Assembly: GCF_018446385.1 (NCBI RefSeq)
Contig: NC_055997.1
Span: 39,312,254 to 39,376,253 of the forward strand
Direction of reading: 5' to 3'
Origin: Zingiber officinale
Taxonomy: Eukaryota; Streptophyta; Magnoliopsida; Zingiberales; Zingiberaceae
Length of the DNA stretch: 64,000 nucleotides
Below, piece after piece: positions 23,286 to 35,106 of the stretch. Within the stretch, counting starts at the first letter, position 1. Each line of letters starts with the position of its first letter. The notes under the pieces are model-generated. The model was not told where the DNA came from and did not search any database. It saw only the letters and a list, made by a program, of their open reading frames with translations. The position numbers and the translations under genes are program-made.

Positions 23286-23933
23286 GAAGGTTCATTGGAC
23301 GGAGGTCCTGGATGGTGTGGAACGACACCAAGTCGATTCTCTTTCTGATGGCTCGCTTCCCGGCTCTCCCCCCTTGAGGAAAAGGGTTAAAACCCTTTTA
23401 TAGGTTAGGGCGCGGCTGCGGCGGCACGACCGTGTAAGGATGGCACGACCTTGCCCTTTCTTGTCTCTGGCCGCGTTGCATGACTGTGCCAATTGGCACG
23501 ACTGTGTGAGCTTCGGGCTCGATTTCTGGGGCACGACCATGCAGGGTTGCACGGTCGTTCCTTGCTTGGCTTCGGTCATGGGGGGCACGACCGTGCAAGT
23601 ATGTAGGTACTGCTCTGATTTGCCTCTGGGTTGGCCGCATGGCCGTGCAAGGGTTGCATGACCGTGCACTTCTCCTCTCCTTTTTGGCCACACGGTCATG
23701 CGAGGTTGCATGGCCGTGTTCTCTGGCTCGTTCCGGTGCGTCGACAATCGTTGTTTTTGCTCCGAAAGTTGTCCCTGTCAACACAAAACCAAACAAAGAG
23801 CAGATATCTGAACAAAAGATTATATATAATGAGTACATGATAAAAGAAGCGATCATGCAAAGAATATATACGTATAAAACAAGTGAATGTGCGTTAAAAT
23901 ATGCATAAATGATCATAATATTTACGCACATCA
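23286..23933 (-). repeat. Gypsy left LTR, second part
   Basis: Continues the gypsy LTR after the copia insertion, matching 30838-31470. The LTR ends at 23933 (...ACGCACATCA); the adjoining CACCCCCAGAC is the element's purine tract read on the other strand. Confidence 0.9.
23405..23750. repeat. Cluster of CACGACCGTG-type inverted motifs in gypsy LTR
   Basis: Short near-palindromes of the form CACG-AC-CGTG or its complement, and one-base variants (mostly C/T or G/A), recur every 20-60 bp. Matching clusters lie at 26760-27120 (element interior) and 30960-31290 (other LTR). Open frames in several registers here are produced by the repeats. See findings. Confidence 0.7.
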
Positions 23934-24816
23934 CACCCCCAGACTTTAACCTTTGCTTGTCCTCAAGCAAAACGTTGCAAAATATGTTCATGAGCGTCTG
24001 ATAGTGTTTCATAATCCCTAGTGCATTCGCCTAACTCTATCAACTAGTTTCATTGATAAGCACAATTGTGAAGTAACCTAAGTATGACCTAATCATAAGT
24101 TCTTTGTGCTCGATGTAATAAGTAACTCAAACTCTTCAAGTTTCAATTTTCTGACCTAGTTAAGTCGTCATACAATTGAGTTCCTAATATTTCCAGTGAT
24201 AGACACTTACCTGCTACACACTTGGTTCGTTTTCCTTAAATTACACAAGGTCTCAAAGGATACTAGGAATCAAGAGAAACATAACATTCATTTCCCCAGT
24301 AACCTAACTCGGTCTCAAAGGGGTGAATTATTAGTTTCCACTCACGACAACTATTTTTTATCCCTTATTCAATATTTTTTTTTTGGTGCTAAAGAGGTGT
24401 AGCACTAGTCACAAATGCATATGTTGGGATTTAGATTTTTCCAAATGAGCTTCCATGATCCGAGGTCATCTAGTAACCAAAATGTAAATAAGAAATCACT
24501 ATGGGAACAAAAGTACTAAGCAATTTGGATGAATCATAACTATTTTAAAAATATTTCTACTATTCAAGCTTAAGTACTTAAGTGTAGTGAAAATAAGATC
24601 CTTAAGGTTAGGCCAAGACTTATACCAACTCCATACAATACTTAGTTTATTTCATGCTACTAAAAATAGAGAAAGGAGATACACCAAGCATACTAACACT
24701 ATTCGACAACACATGAACTTAAGAAAATGCTAGTTATTTTGCTATCGGACAAGTAGCAGAAAAAGTAGAAGGTTTGATGTTCTCAAGTATGCCTCAAACC
24801 TATTTTTTTTCTTTTT
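23934..24816 (-). other. Gypsy 3' interior with polypurine tract
   Basis: The purine tract next to the LTR reads GTCTGGGGGTG on the minus strand (23934-23945). A second, similar G-run preceded by TAAGTCT lies at about 24961-24978, just inside the end of the extra ORF. The rest is AT-rich and non-coding. Confidence 0.6.
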
Positions 24817-26496
24817 TTATATATATAGAAACATGAAACGAATAGACAAAGCAAAGTGCAAATGAGATGCAAATAGAAATATGAAACTAATAAAATGCGA
24901 ATAAAATATGCGAAGAGAAAAGAAAAACTCGACTCGACTTAGGTTGTGCAGACAGACACAACACCCCCCCAGACTTAGACTTTTCATCGTCTCGATGAAA
25001 TCAATACGGTGGCAGGGGTGGGAAGGGGGTCCCCGATGTGTGCCAGGGGAAAATCTAGGCATACCAGGAAGATGACCAAGGTGTTGATGATATTGATAAA
25101 GGGCATCTACTTGTTGTCTAGTGATATCAGTATCATACATAAAATTTCTCATTCTTTCCTGGTCAACCTCATAATCCTGAACGAACCCTGTCACCTGACT
25201 ATGGAAGTCCCTAGTAAACTGAAAATGATCCTATACCTCCCTAAACTGGTCGTCAGATAACTTGAAGCGACCCTCCAACAATCATTGTTGGGTATTTTGC
25301 TTCTCATGAAGGGAGTCTAAAGAGGCACGGAAGTCAGAAAAATCAAATCTAGATGGTCTCGTACTATAGGCAAAAGAGTGCCTAGGAGGTTCTGGATGTC
25401 CGGAAGGGTGCGGGAATCCTGATGACGAGGGCTCTTGGTGGTACTCGATTTCTTCTATAATGGAGGGGACATTCTCGGGGTGTAAATCAGTAATCACCTA
25501 GTTCGCGGGGTTGCGAATTGAAGTGCGCTCGGGGCAAGGAAGGGGTAATGGAAAACCATTGTTCCTAGGGAAGGCAAACACATTCTCATCCTGACAAATC
25601 ATCTTTATAGCAAGACAAGAATCGATATCGATCTTGTCATTACCATGAATCACCTCTAATCCATCAAGCTCACAACCCAGATTGAATGTTATTTGGATGA
25701 TCAATCCACCAAACACTATCATCCCCAAAGATGCCTTAGCTGCCCTCAACAAAGTTTGCAAAAAATGAAATCCGGAATCAAAATCTACTTTATTCAACAT
25801 CGCCCAAAGAGAATAGAGTTCTACCTTTCTAACCACCCTATCACTCTCTCCTCGACCAAAGATCGTTTTGCTCATCACTCGGTGAAGGTATCTAAAGGTC
25901 GGGTTTTGCATGCGGGATGCCTTGGCTCTAGAGAGTTCATAAAGGTCCTTTGATCCGGTTATTGACGTCCAAAATTCATTCCATCTAATCTCATCATCAA
26001 ATCCACGGGCACCACCAATGGGTAAACTAAAATAATTATTAAAATCACTAAAAGTCCACTGAACTTCTTTATTCATCATCCTAAAAGTTATGACCTCTAC
26101 GTAGTCATCCTCAGAAGAAAATTTAACATCAATCGAGCTCAAAAATTCAAGGACTAGGCGGAGGTAAGTCGGTGCATGAGCCTACATAATATCATTCCAA
26201 TCTAAAGAACTAATCATCCAATCTACATCATCCCTAATTTCTAGCATATCCATAGTAATGGGATCCATATACTTAGTGCATATAATTTTTCTAGCGACAA
26301 TGATATCATATCTAGCTTTTTGTTCATGATTTTTAAAAATAATATTGAACTCATTTTCGTTACCTTCGTCGCATGTCACCCTTTTTCCTTTACCTTTTGA
26401 AGAAGACGCCTTCCCTTTACCTTTGTCGCCTCCCGGTGCATCTCCTTTGCCAGATCCACTGCTTACTCGACGAAGTCTCTTCAAGATCTGCGACAT
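24817..26496 (-). pseudogene. Athila-type extra ORF of the gypsy element
   Basis: One minus-strand frame from ATG 26496 (MSQILKRLRRVSSGSGKGD) stays in register to 24817. In-frame stops fall near 26182, 25498 and 25282. After a Gly/Lys/Ser-rich start comes a conserved-looking region: QKARYDIIVARKIICTKYMD, LVLEFLSSIDVKF, ITFRMMNKEVQWTFSDFNNY. This pattern fits the 'Arabidopsis retrotransposon ORF-1' (Athila) family of plant gypsy elements. Its role is unknown; in some Athila relatives the ORF after pol is called env-like. No transmembrane segment is convincing here. It sits between the missing pol and the 3' LTR. Confidence 0.65.
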
Positions 26497-27532
26497 GATG
26501 TGCAAGGTTTTGAGGAATTTCTTGTGGAGATGGGTCTTAAGGATGGGAGAGGAGGAGAAGGAAGGAAAATATGGGAGTTGCTTCTCTCTTTCCGGATTTG
26601 TGGCTTGAAGAAGTGTTAGATCTAGATGTAGATCTAAGCAAAAATGAACTCTAGAGGTGGGAATTAGGGTTTGAGGAGGTGTAGTGGGGAGGAGAAGGCT
26701 TTTTGGAAGAGAAGAAGATGGAAATTAGGGATTTTTGAGGAGTAGGCGGCGCACACGGGTAGGGGCACGACCGTGTCATATAGACACGCCTAGGTTAGGT
26801 GGGGTTCTACACGGTCGTGTCGATTGCCACGCCCTCCTATTTTCTCCCCTCGGCCAAAGTCGCACTGCCATGCCGGTTGGCATGGTCCATTCCTCCTTCT
26901 TCTCTGCATAGGTCGCACGGTCGTGCCAATTGGCACGACCTGAGTCTTCTTCCTCTCTAGCGGTCTTGCACGGCCGTGCCAATTGGCATGGCCTGTGTTC
27001 TCCTCTTTTCTACATAGGCCACATGACCGTGCAATGTTGCACGACCCGTGGCCTTGGTCTCTCTGTCGGCTTCGCATGGTTGTGTGGGGTCACACGCCCG
27101 ACTCTTTTAAGCGCACGGTGACTCGCCTTTCGCCATTTTGGTTCCTCTGACGACTTCACGCCCATGAAATGCTCACGACCAGCTCATAGAGGCTCTGCAC
27201 ATCCTGAAAATGAATACCCAAAAATAAAGAAATAATAAAAGTACTTGACTTGAACTAACTAGAGAAATAAAACGATGAACAAAATGATGAACAAACAAAA
27301 AATGAGAAAACCCTTGGGTTGCCTCCCAAGAAGTGCTTGTTTTAGGTCTTTAGCTCGACCTCGTTTTAGTTAATGTGGACTAAACCCGTGGAAGCATGAC
27401 TCTCCTCCTAGGGTTAATGCTCCAGTCTGTGCCTTTAGTTTCGCTCGTGCGGGACAAATACATTTCTTATTGCTCGCTGGAGGGGAACTCTCATGGAAAA
27501 TGCGCTCCACGACTTTGTGCATGTTGATTTTG
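26497..27532 (-). other. Gypsy interior: leader of extra ORF, palindrome cluster, post-pol segment
   Basis: 26760-27120 holds CACGGTCGTG-type motifs, including a perfect 22-bp palindrome at 26919-26940 centred on GCCAATTGGC. 27308-27365 read on the minus strand gives GTCGAGCTAAAGACC and CTTGGGAGGCAACCC, a segment I associate with the end of pol in plant Athila/Tat elements. It abuts protease with no RT or integrase between, so a large deletion must lie close to 27365-27533. Confidence 0.55.
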
Positions 27533-29644
27533 CTAGAACTTCCCTAAGAAGAGGGGTCTAGATAGAGGAATCAGATAAATCAAATTTAATCCTTTCTTTG
27601 CCAATCTCCAAGGATAACTTGTGCTTTCCACATCAATGAGGGCTCCAGCTGTGGCAAGGAATGATCTTCCAAGGATGATCAGTATCTTGGGATCTTCCTC
27701 CATATCCAGGATAATGAAATCTGTGGGAATGATACATCCATCCACTTCTACTGGCACGTCTTTCACTATTCTCATTGGGTATCTACATGAATGGTCAGTT
27801 AATTGCAGTGCCATAATGGTCGGTTTAATGTTTTGGAGTCCAAGCTTCTTACATAAGGAGCACGAAAGTAGGCTAACGCTGGCTCCCAAGTTGCAGAAAG
27901 CTCTCTGTATGAGTTCAAAACCAATCTTGCAAGGTATGAAAAAACTTCCTGGATCCTGAAATTTAGGTGGGATATTTGCCATAAGTAGAGCGCTGCAATT
28001 CTTTGTTAATGCTACGGTCTCGAAGTGACCCTTTTGCCTCCTGTTAGATAAAATTCCCTTTAAAAATTTTACGAACTTCGACATTTGGTGCAGTGCATCT
28101 ATCAGTGGTACTTCTACGCAAATTTCCTTAATATTCTTCAGGAATCGGTTGAACTCTTCATCCTTTTGGGATGTTATCAATTTTTGAGGGAAAGGAATTG
28201 TCTAACTTTACGAGGAAGCTTGAAGAGTTCCTTCAACTTTCTTGGTGATCTCCTCTCCATCACTATTCTGGATCTGATTGGGCAGTGGGGGAGAGGGCTC
28301 TTCCTCTGAGTCAGGTCCTTTCTGAATAGTGATTTGGGGGTCTCCCAAAGTTCGTCTGCTCCTTAGCTCAATACGGTTGTAGTGTTCTACTGGTTTTATA
28401 TCAGGCTTTCCTAGAAATGTTCCCTGTGCTCTTGAAAAAGACTGGGCTATCTAGCTGTCTTGCATCTTCTAATGTTTCTCAGAGTTTTCTAGTCATTGAG
28501 TCAATTGCTTGATCTCATTCTTCATCTCTTTTTGCTCTGAGAGGGCTTCTTCAAGCATCTTTTCAATTTTGGACAGTTGTGAAGGTTGCTGTTGATAAAT
28601 CTATTGTCCATATGGGTAGCTCTGTTGCCCAGGTTGATAGCTTTGTTTTACTGGCCCTTGGTCCTGGTTATTCCGGTATGAGAAATTTGGGTGATTCCTC
28701 CATCCTGGATTGTATGTGTTGGAATATAGATTGTTTTGCTTCTGGTTGTAGCTAACTATTGCATCGCATTGCTCAAGTTGGTTTATCTGTGCTTGTATTG
28801 GCCTTAGGGGGCAAGTATCTTGAGCATGATCTGTACTTCTGCAAGTTTTGCAAACACAAACTATTGCATTGACCATGTTGCTTCCCATGGCCTCAAACTT
28901 CTTGGTCAGAGCGTCTAACTTTGCAGACATGAGTGTGATTGCATCTACGTCGAATTTTCCTGACGCCTTTATTGGATTCCCTGAGAAAGAACCACCAGAT
29001 CTTTCAGTTGTCCACTGATGGTGGTTCTGTGCCATATTTTCTATAATCTCTTCAGCTTCATCAAGGATCTTGTTCATTAGTGCTCCTCCTGCTGCAGAGT
29101 CGAGGGATACCTTCGTGTGATAGTTGATTCCATTGTAGAAGGTATGTAGAACCAACCATTTCTCAAGGCCATGATGGGGGCACTGTCTCAGCATACTCTT
29201 GAATCTATCCCAGGCTTCAAATAATGATTCTAAGTCTATCTGTTTGAAGCTTGCAATCAAATTCCTCATATGAGCAGTTTTGCTTGGTGGATAGAATTTG
29301 TCCAGGAATTTCTGTTCACACTGCTCCCAAGATGTAATGCTATTTGTTGGAAGGGAATTTAGCCACTGCTTGGCTCTATCTTTCAGGGAGAATCCAAAAA
29401 GTAATAACCTCACTGATTCTGGAGGGACTCTGTTCACTTTCATTGTACCACAAATCTCGTAGAAAAACTCTAAGTGGTGGTTTGGATCATCGTGTGGTCC
29501 TCCTCCAAATTGATTCTGCTGAACCATGTGAATTACTGCAGGCTTGATTTCAAAATTGTTGGCTTTGAATGGCGGTCGAGTGATGCTAGACCGAACCCCT
29601 CGTGCATAAGGTGCTGTGTAATCCTTCAACAGTTTGTCAGCCAT
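27533..29644 (-). pseudogene. Gypsy gag-protease frame with in-frame stops
   Basis: From ATG 29644 (MADKLLKDYTAPYARGV) one frame runs to 27533 without a shift. Gag shows the retrotransposon-gag core (KQWLNSLPTNSITSWEQ, QKFLDKFYPPSKT, FYNGINYHT) and a zinc knuckle CKTCRSTDHAQDTC. A first TAG is at 28601, and several stops follow between 28600 and 28180. The aspartic protease (27533-28180) reads FCNLGASVSLL where families show an Asp at the Asn position, so the catalytic Asp is probably lost. It also has FIILDMEEDPKILIILGRSFL. The frame ends soon after, and RT, RNase H and integrase are absent. Confidence 0.85.
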
Positions 29645-29962
29645 CTCTGAAGATTCTTATACTGCTTGAAATGCTTTTTGAAGGTTTCTTGATCTTCTCA
29701 AGAAAGTCCTTTCGATCTCTGGATCGAACAGTAGAAGTTGTCCTGAAAGATTAGCTCTTCGCATGCAAAAACAAAATATGAAATATAATAAAGAAGAGAG
29801 TGAAAAAATATTATATTTTTTTTAGATTTTTAATAAGAATGCAAAAAAACTAAAGAGAAACAAAAATAAAACTTTTTATCTCTAAGTGAAAAATATTAGA
29901 AAAAGAAAAAAATAAAGTCTAGTTTAATCTAATATGATTATCACTAATGTTATAGACACAAT

Positions 29963-29979
29963 CCACGGCAACGATGCCA
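29963..29979 (-). promoter_or_regulatory. Gypsy primer binding site
   Basis: Read on the minus strand, TGGCATCGTTGCCGTGG follows the LTR end by a few bases. It resembles the TGGCGCCGTTGCC-type primer site of plant Athila/Tat elements, with substitutions. Confidence 0.7.
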
Positions 29980-29985
29980 AAAACC

Positions 29986-31470
29986 TGTTACGATTCTGTA
30001 AGTGCACGGATTCGTCATTAGTAATAAAGATTATCGATCCCACGAGAACTGGTTATAAGCACTAGTGATGGCTCACTTAAGATTAGCTAAACTACTGATG
30101 GTTGTAAGTTATCTAAAGAAAAGGGGTTTAGAAATGGAAATGAGAATTAGCAAAGAAGAAGTAATAGACTTGGTTTATGAAAAGTCCTAGGGGTTCGGTT
30201 TCATTGTGGTGGTATCAATGTATCACATTCTATCCTTTACTCATTATCGATCAACATGCATTCACCGGAAGCTGAAGTATCTATTCTTAGGTACCAAATA
30301 AAAAAGATCCCTATGAAATCCTGTTACGGTTAACCCCTGTCACTAGGGCGCCTCGGTAGATCACAAGAACACTACTCTAATTGGTGTCACTAAGGATAGA
30401 GATAAGGAGCTTAGTTTGGTCTCTTACTTCCTTGTGGAGGAGTTGTCTCTCCTTTCAAGGAAGTACCCTAGATGTTCGTGAATGAGTTACCCCTGTTACT
30501 AGGGCCCCTCGGGTGTATGATCTAGGATATTCTCTCTACGAGATAGGCAATTCCTACACAATCAATTAACACGATATAGAGATCGAGTGATCGAAATAAA
30601 GCAAGTGAAATCATCCAATGAAATAGAGGCAAAAGTATGAGTCTACATCAAACCAATCCACAACTACTCCCTCATCCTAGAACAAGGAATCTACTCCATA
30701 GATGTCAGAGAAAAACTCGAAGACATAATGTTAAGCATACAATTCTCAAACAATAAGAGAGAAAGAGAAAAGACGCTTATCCAACGACGACGAGTGATCT
30801 TCAGATCCAATCCTTTGATTCTGGAGTTGATGTGGTGATGAAGGATCATTGGAAGGAGGTCCTGGACAGCGTGGAACGACACCAAGTCGATTCTCTCTCT
30901 GACGGCTCGCTTCCCGGCTCTCCCCCCTTGAGGAAAAGGGTTAAAACCCTTTTATAGGCTAGGGCACGACTACGGCGGCATGACCGTGTAAGGATGGCAT
31001 GACCGTGCCCTTTCTTGTCTTTGGCCACGTTGCATGACCGTGCCAATTGGCACGGCTGTGTGAGCTTCGGGCTCAATTCCTGGGGCACGACCGTGCAGGG
31101 TTGCACGACCGTTCCTTGCTTGGCTTCGGCCATGGGGGGCACGACCATGCTTTGATCCACCTCTGGGTTGGTTGCACAATTGTGCAAGGGTTGCACGGTC
31201 GTGCACTTCTCCTCTCCTGTTTGGCCACACGGTTGTGCGAGGTTGCATGACCTTGTTCTCTGGCTCGTTCCGGTGCATCAACAATCGCTGTTTTTGCTCC
31301 GAAAATTGTCCTTGCCAACACAAAACCAAACAAAGAGCAGATATCCGAACAAAAGAGTATATATGATGAGTACATGATAAAAGAGGCGATCATGCAAAGA
31401 ATATATACGTATAAAGCAAGTAAATGTACGTTAAAACATGCATAAATGATCATAATATTTACGCACATCA
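29986..31470 (-). repeat. Gypsy right LTR (element-sense 5' LTR)
   Basis: 1485 bp, matching both parts of the left LTR. It contains the empty site of the copia insertion near 30838-30843 (GAAGGA here). The CACGACCGTG-type cluster is at 30960-31290. Followed by target duplication TCATG at 31471-31475. Confidence 0.92.
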
Positions 31471-31999
31471 TCATGTTGATTAATTCTATAGTTGATATGT
31501 AACATTAAGAGTTAAATAATAGTTTCTCAGAGGGAGATACAGAGTTACTCCTTTATATAGCTTGTTTGTATTCATAAAACTCTTTTTTGGCTTTTGACAA
31601 AAAAAAATTTGATGTAACTAGCTGAGTTTATCCATAAGTATTCTCAAGGTTTGATTTTTTTGATCAACTTAAAACTTATATATGTGATATGAATTCTGAC
31701 AAAACATTACAAGGATTGAAAGACTTTGGTGTTCTTTCAGTGAAGTTAATTATGTCGAAGAAAAGTATTGTGTACCCATTGATTTATATAAGCCTTTGAT
31801 ATTGATATTAATTCTACTAGTTATGACTGCAACTATAGAGAGAGTGTTTTCTTCTATGAGAATTATGAAAGATAGGTTGTACAATTGGATGAGTGATAAT
31901 CTTATTATCTAGGTAAAAAAAAAATATTTCTAATAGTTGATAATGAAACTATTGTATAAAGGTTTCAAAATATCAACATTCGAAAAAAATAATTATAAG
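31471..31999 (+). pseudogene. hAT transposase C-terminal remnant
   Basis: At about 31800-31912 the plus strand reads VMTATIERVFSSMRIMKDRL then YNWMSDNLII and a stop. This matches the hAT dimerisation (hATC) pattern in which a T-A-T-x-E-R-x-F-S core is followed by a basic R-L. After the stop, shifted pieces resembling the usual 'DNE-(T/V)I-x-RFQN' tail are visible to about 31970. Everything upstream of the domain is gone or unrecognisable. The gypsy element sits just upstream and LTR element A begins at 32000. Confidence 0.65.
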
Positions 32000-32997
32000 T
32001 GTTTGGACCCTTGGCAGACGGCTAGAGGGGGGGGGGGGTGAATAGCCCCTGCACAAATTAAGCAAAACAACATTTCTCGAACAAATAACTCAATTAAAAT
32101 AACACTTGCATATAAGAAATACTAAAAAGACTAAGAGACAGAGACATCGAAGTTTTACTTGGTTACAACCGAGGAGATTGTTAATCTAAGGAAGTTAAAG
32201 CGCACTAAAATTCTCCTTCAGGTGGAGAAGCCTCTTTACAACAATGGAAGCACAAAAATAGAAAGCTAAAATAGAACAGTGGATGTGTACAAGTGGTGTT
32301 TCATAATTTCTTGTTGTTGTTTAGCTTCTAAGAGCAGGGTTGTTTATATAGCTTTGCTCGGAGCTCCTGGAAGCATTCCAGATGCTTGGAATGGGATAAA
32401 ACCTTATCCTTGAGGAAACGGTCAAAGGACAGATCAAAAGTGATAAAACTTGGGTTCCGGGCGCCCAGAGTCCAAGCGGTTCCGGGCACCCGGATCTGGT
32501 TCCGGCACCCGAACCAGGAAGTCAACCCAATTGACTTTTTTCATCGGGGTCTTCCACTCCAGGTTTGCTCGCCTCTGTCCGGGTGATTTCGGCCATCCAG
32601 AATAGGGCTCACCCGAACCCAACTTCCGGCCTTCTCGAGCAAACTTCCACTCCGGCTTCTCTTCTCTCGAAATCGTCGTACAGTGTACTCTTCCACAGCT
32701 TTTTTTCCCTCAGACAACTGCGTCTTTTGCTCCTCGAGCAATCTTTCGCTCCGGCTTCTCATCCCTCGAAAACACCGCACACTCCCTTCTCGTCCGTCGG
32801 TGTACTCTTCTGCAGCACCTCGTCCCTCAGATGCATTGAGCCCGTCGTCTCTCTCCCGTGCCGTCCTTCTCGCTAGTTGCATCGTTTGCTTGACTTCCTA
32901 TGCTCCTAAGTTCCTGCACACTTAGACACAGGGTTAAACATAACATGATCTAACCTAACTTGTTTGATCACATCAAAACTACCTTGGGGTACCAACA
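32000..32997 (-). repeat. 3' LTR of element A
   Basis: 998 bp. On the plus strand it contains a run of 12 G (about 32027-32038) before TGAATAGCCCC. Its right end, ACCAACA, is followed by the purine tract (minus-strand reading AAAAAGAGGGAGAT). The 600-bp GC-rich part (32440-32890) gives overlapping spurious frames. Confidence 0.85.
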
Positions 32998-33013
32998 ATC
33001 TCCCTCTTTTTGA

Positions 33014-33655
33014 TGTGAGAAACCCAAGTTACGTTAGGGAAAATAAACATAAAGTAAAAGAATTAAATTTTTTAATAAAGTGCAAAAAGTAAAAAAAAAA
33101 ATAATAAGCTACCTGCCCCTAGACTTAATCTTCCCTTCTCCCCCTTTGATCACATAAAAAATGGGGTACCAAAAAAATCTAAGGGTAATTTTTCAAAAAA
33201 AAAAAAAGGTTTTTAGTTTAAAGAACTCTGATATTCCAAAAAAAAAAACTTATCAAGTTTTTAAAAATTTTGAAAAAATCTAAAAATAATTTGCAACGTA
33301 AATAATTTTAGAAACTTTAAGTTTTGCAAATACAATTTCTTAAGTTAAACAAATATGAAAAAAAATATTTAATGAAATAATTTTGATAAAGTAAAGCTGA
33401 TATTTCCAAAGAAAAAAAATTCTAAGTTAAAAACACCAAAAAAATGTTTAAGTAACTATTTAAAGTATTATTAATTATAATTAAATGCTTTATCAGTTAG
33501 TCAATTAAACATTTTGTTTCATTAATTGGCTTCCAGGCTGTAGCGAGACACTAGGCCTTCTTGGTTATTAAAGCAACAACCACTTTCTAGACAAAACCTC
33601 TTAAGGAAATCAAATATTTAATTTTCTCGCTGAAAGCCCTAAGTCTAATTAAAGT
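33014..33655 (-). other. Non-coding 3' interior of element A
   Basis: AT-rich with A/T runs. It carries at 33526-33575 the minus-strand version of the block seen at 13390-13441. Confidence 0.55.
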
Positions 33656-35106
33656 TTAATTTATACAAGATTTAAGAACCCAATACAGGTTCCTTCCAAC
33701 TAGATTAATTAGAAATCTCTTAGGAATATATTTCTGAGAAATTTCCCTAATTTGTCCCGTGTGGTAATGAAAATACCAGTTCAAATTATTATATTTCCTA
33801 ATATTTTGATTTTTCATATTTAAGCATGCACGATTTTTCAAGTCTTCTACTTGTATTTTCAATTTATCATTTTCCAATTTTAATTTTTCAAAATCTTCTA
33901 ATAGACAAGATTTGGCTAGAATTAACTTTAATTCTTTATTTTCTTTTTCTAGTTTGCAATAGTCTTTGGATAATAATTTAACATATTTAAATAACTTATC
34001 GGGAGGAAGAGATCGTACCTGACTTATCTTGTCGATCTCGTTATTCGTAGCTCCCGCTGAACTGTTGTTTTCTTCCGATGTCGTTCCCCTTCATAAATGC
34101 TCTCAATGCTCATTTCGGATGAGCTTGCTTCGTGTTCATCTTCTTGATGGCTTGCCATTAACGCAAGTCCAGAGAAAGCTTCAATTTTCGATTTGGACAA
34201 CGTTTCGTCTCACATCACCTTTAGAGTCTTGTATTTATTCGATTGGATATGCTTCTTGTTCTTTCCTTTGTCCTTATCCTTGATTTTTAACTTAGGACAA
34301 TTGTCTTTAACGTGTCCTTCTTTGTTGCAGTGGTAACATCTGATTGTTTTTTTCTTTCTACCCTGCAGATGGTTAGTTTTTTTTAGATTTAACTAATGTT
34401 TTAAATTGTCTTACCATCATTGCCATTTCGTCGTCGTCGAGAGAAGATTCTGAATCCTGTTCGCCTATCTTTGCCTTAAGGGCAATGTTGTGCTTCGACT
34501 CCTTCTTTGTATCTGCACATCTCGTTTCATGGACTTCAAATGTTGAAAACATTTCTTCTAAGGTAACAGATTCTAAATCTTTAGATATATAGTAAGCATC
34601 TATGAATGATGCCCACTTGGTAGTTCTAGGAAATGAATTAAGCGCGTATCTTAGCGAATCTCGGTTACTTACCTTTTCTCCAAGATTCGTGAGTCCGGTG
34701 ATTAGTTCCTTCATTCTTGAGTGAAGATATGCAACGATTTCTTTTGCTTCCAATTTGATGTTACTTAACTGGTTCCTTAGCAGATCCCGTCTCACAAGTT
34801 TGGCTTCGGACATCTTTTCGTGTAGCTCAAGGAACTTCTCCTAAAGCTCCTATGCTGAGTTGTAGGCGTTGATTCGGTTAACTTCTTGTGGCAGTTGAAC
34901 GCTCAGCAGATGGAACTCTACTTTGTCGTTTGCCACGAAGTCAGCCTACTTCTTTTTTGTCCACTGATATTCTTCCTTACCTTTGGGTGCTACAAAATCG
35001 AATTACATTATTAAAAGTAATTCAAAATCAGTTTTAAAGAATACCTCCATCCTCTTTTTCCAGCTCGCGAATTTTCCTTCAAACTTTAGTGGGTATATGC
35101 TCAGTC
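33656..35106 (-). pseudogene. Gag of element A (most of it)
   Basis: Read on the minus strand: a UBN2-like region from 35098 (KFEGKFASWKKRMEVFF), then LLRNQLSNIKLEAKEIVAYL, LRYALNSFPRTTKWAS, an acidic segment, the knuckle region (about 34290-34345), a coiled coil, and the end NLVGRNLYWVLKSCIN at 33656. Several stops and at least one shift break it. The first codons (ATG at 39013-39015, Met-Ala-Gly-Pro) lie on the far side of element B. Confidence 0.7.

Larger units (their letters stand above)
9104..31470 (-). mobile_element. Athila-like Ty3/gypsy element, pol-deleted, hosting a nested copia element
   Basis: Two LTRs in the same orientation bound the unit: 9104-23933, split by an insertion, and 29986-31470. 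TCATG occurs on both sides (9099-9103 and 31471-31475) as a 5-bp target site duplication. Coding is on the minus strand in the order primer site, gag, protease, then an Athila-type extra ORF, then polypurine tract. Reverse transcriptase, RNase H and integrase are missing. LTR ends read TG...CA. Without the copia insertion and its duplicated target, the left LTR is about 1.50 kb and the right 1.485 kb. The element cannot move on its own. Confidence 0.9.

Noticed and set aside
23292-24012. Minus- and plus-strand frames rich in 'HGRAP/ARPC' in the gypsy LTR (also 26776-27121 and 30846-31474)
   Set aside because: Produced by the CACGACCGTG repeats; frames differ between the two LTRs.
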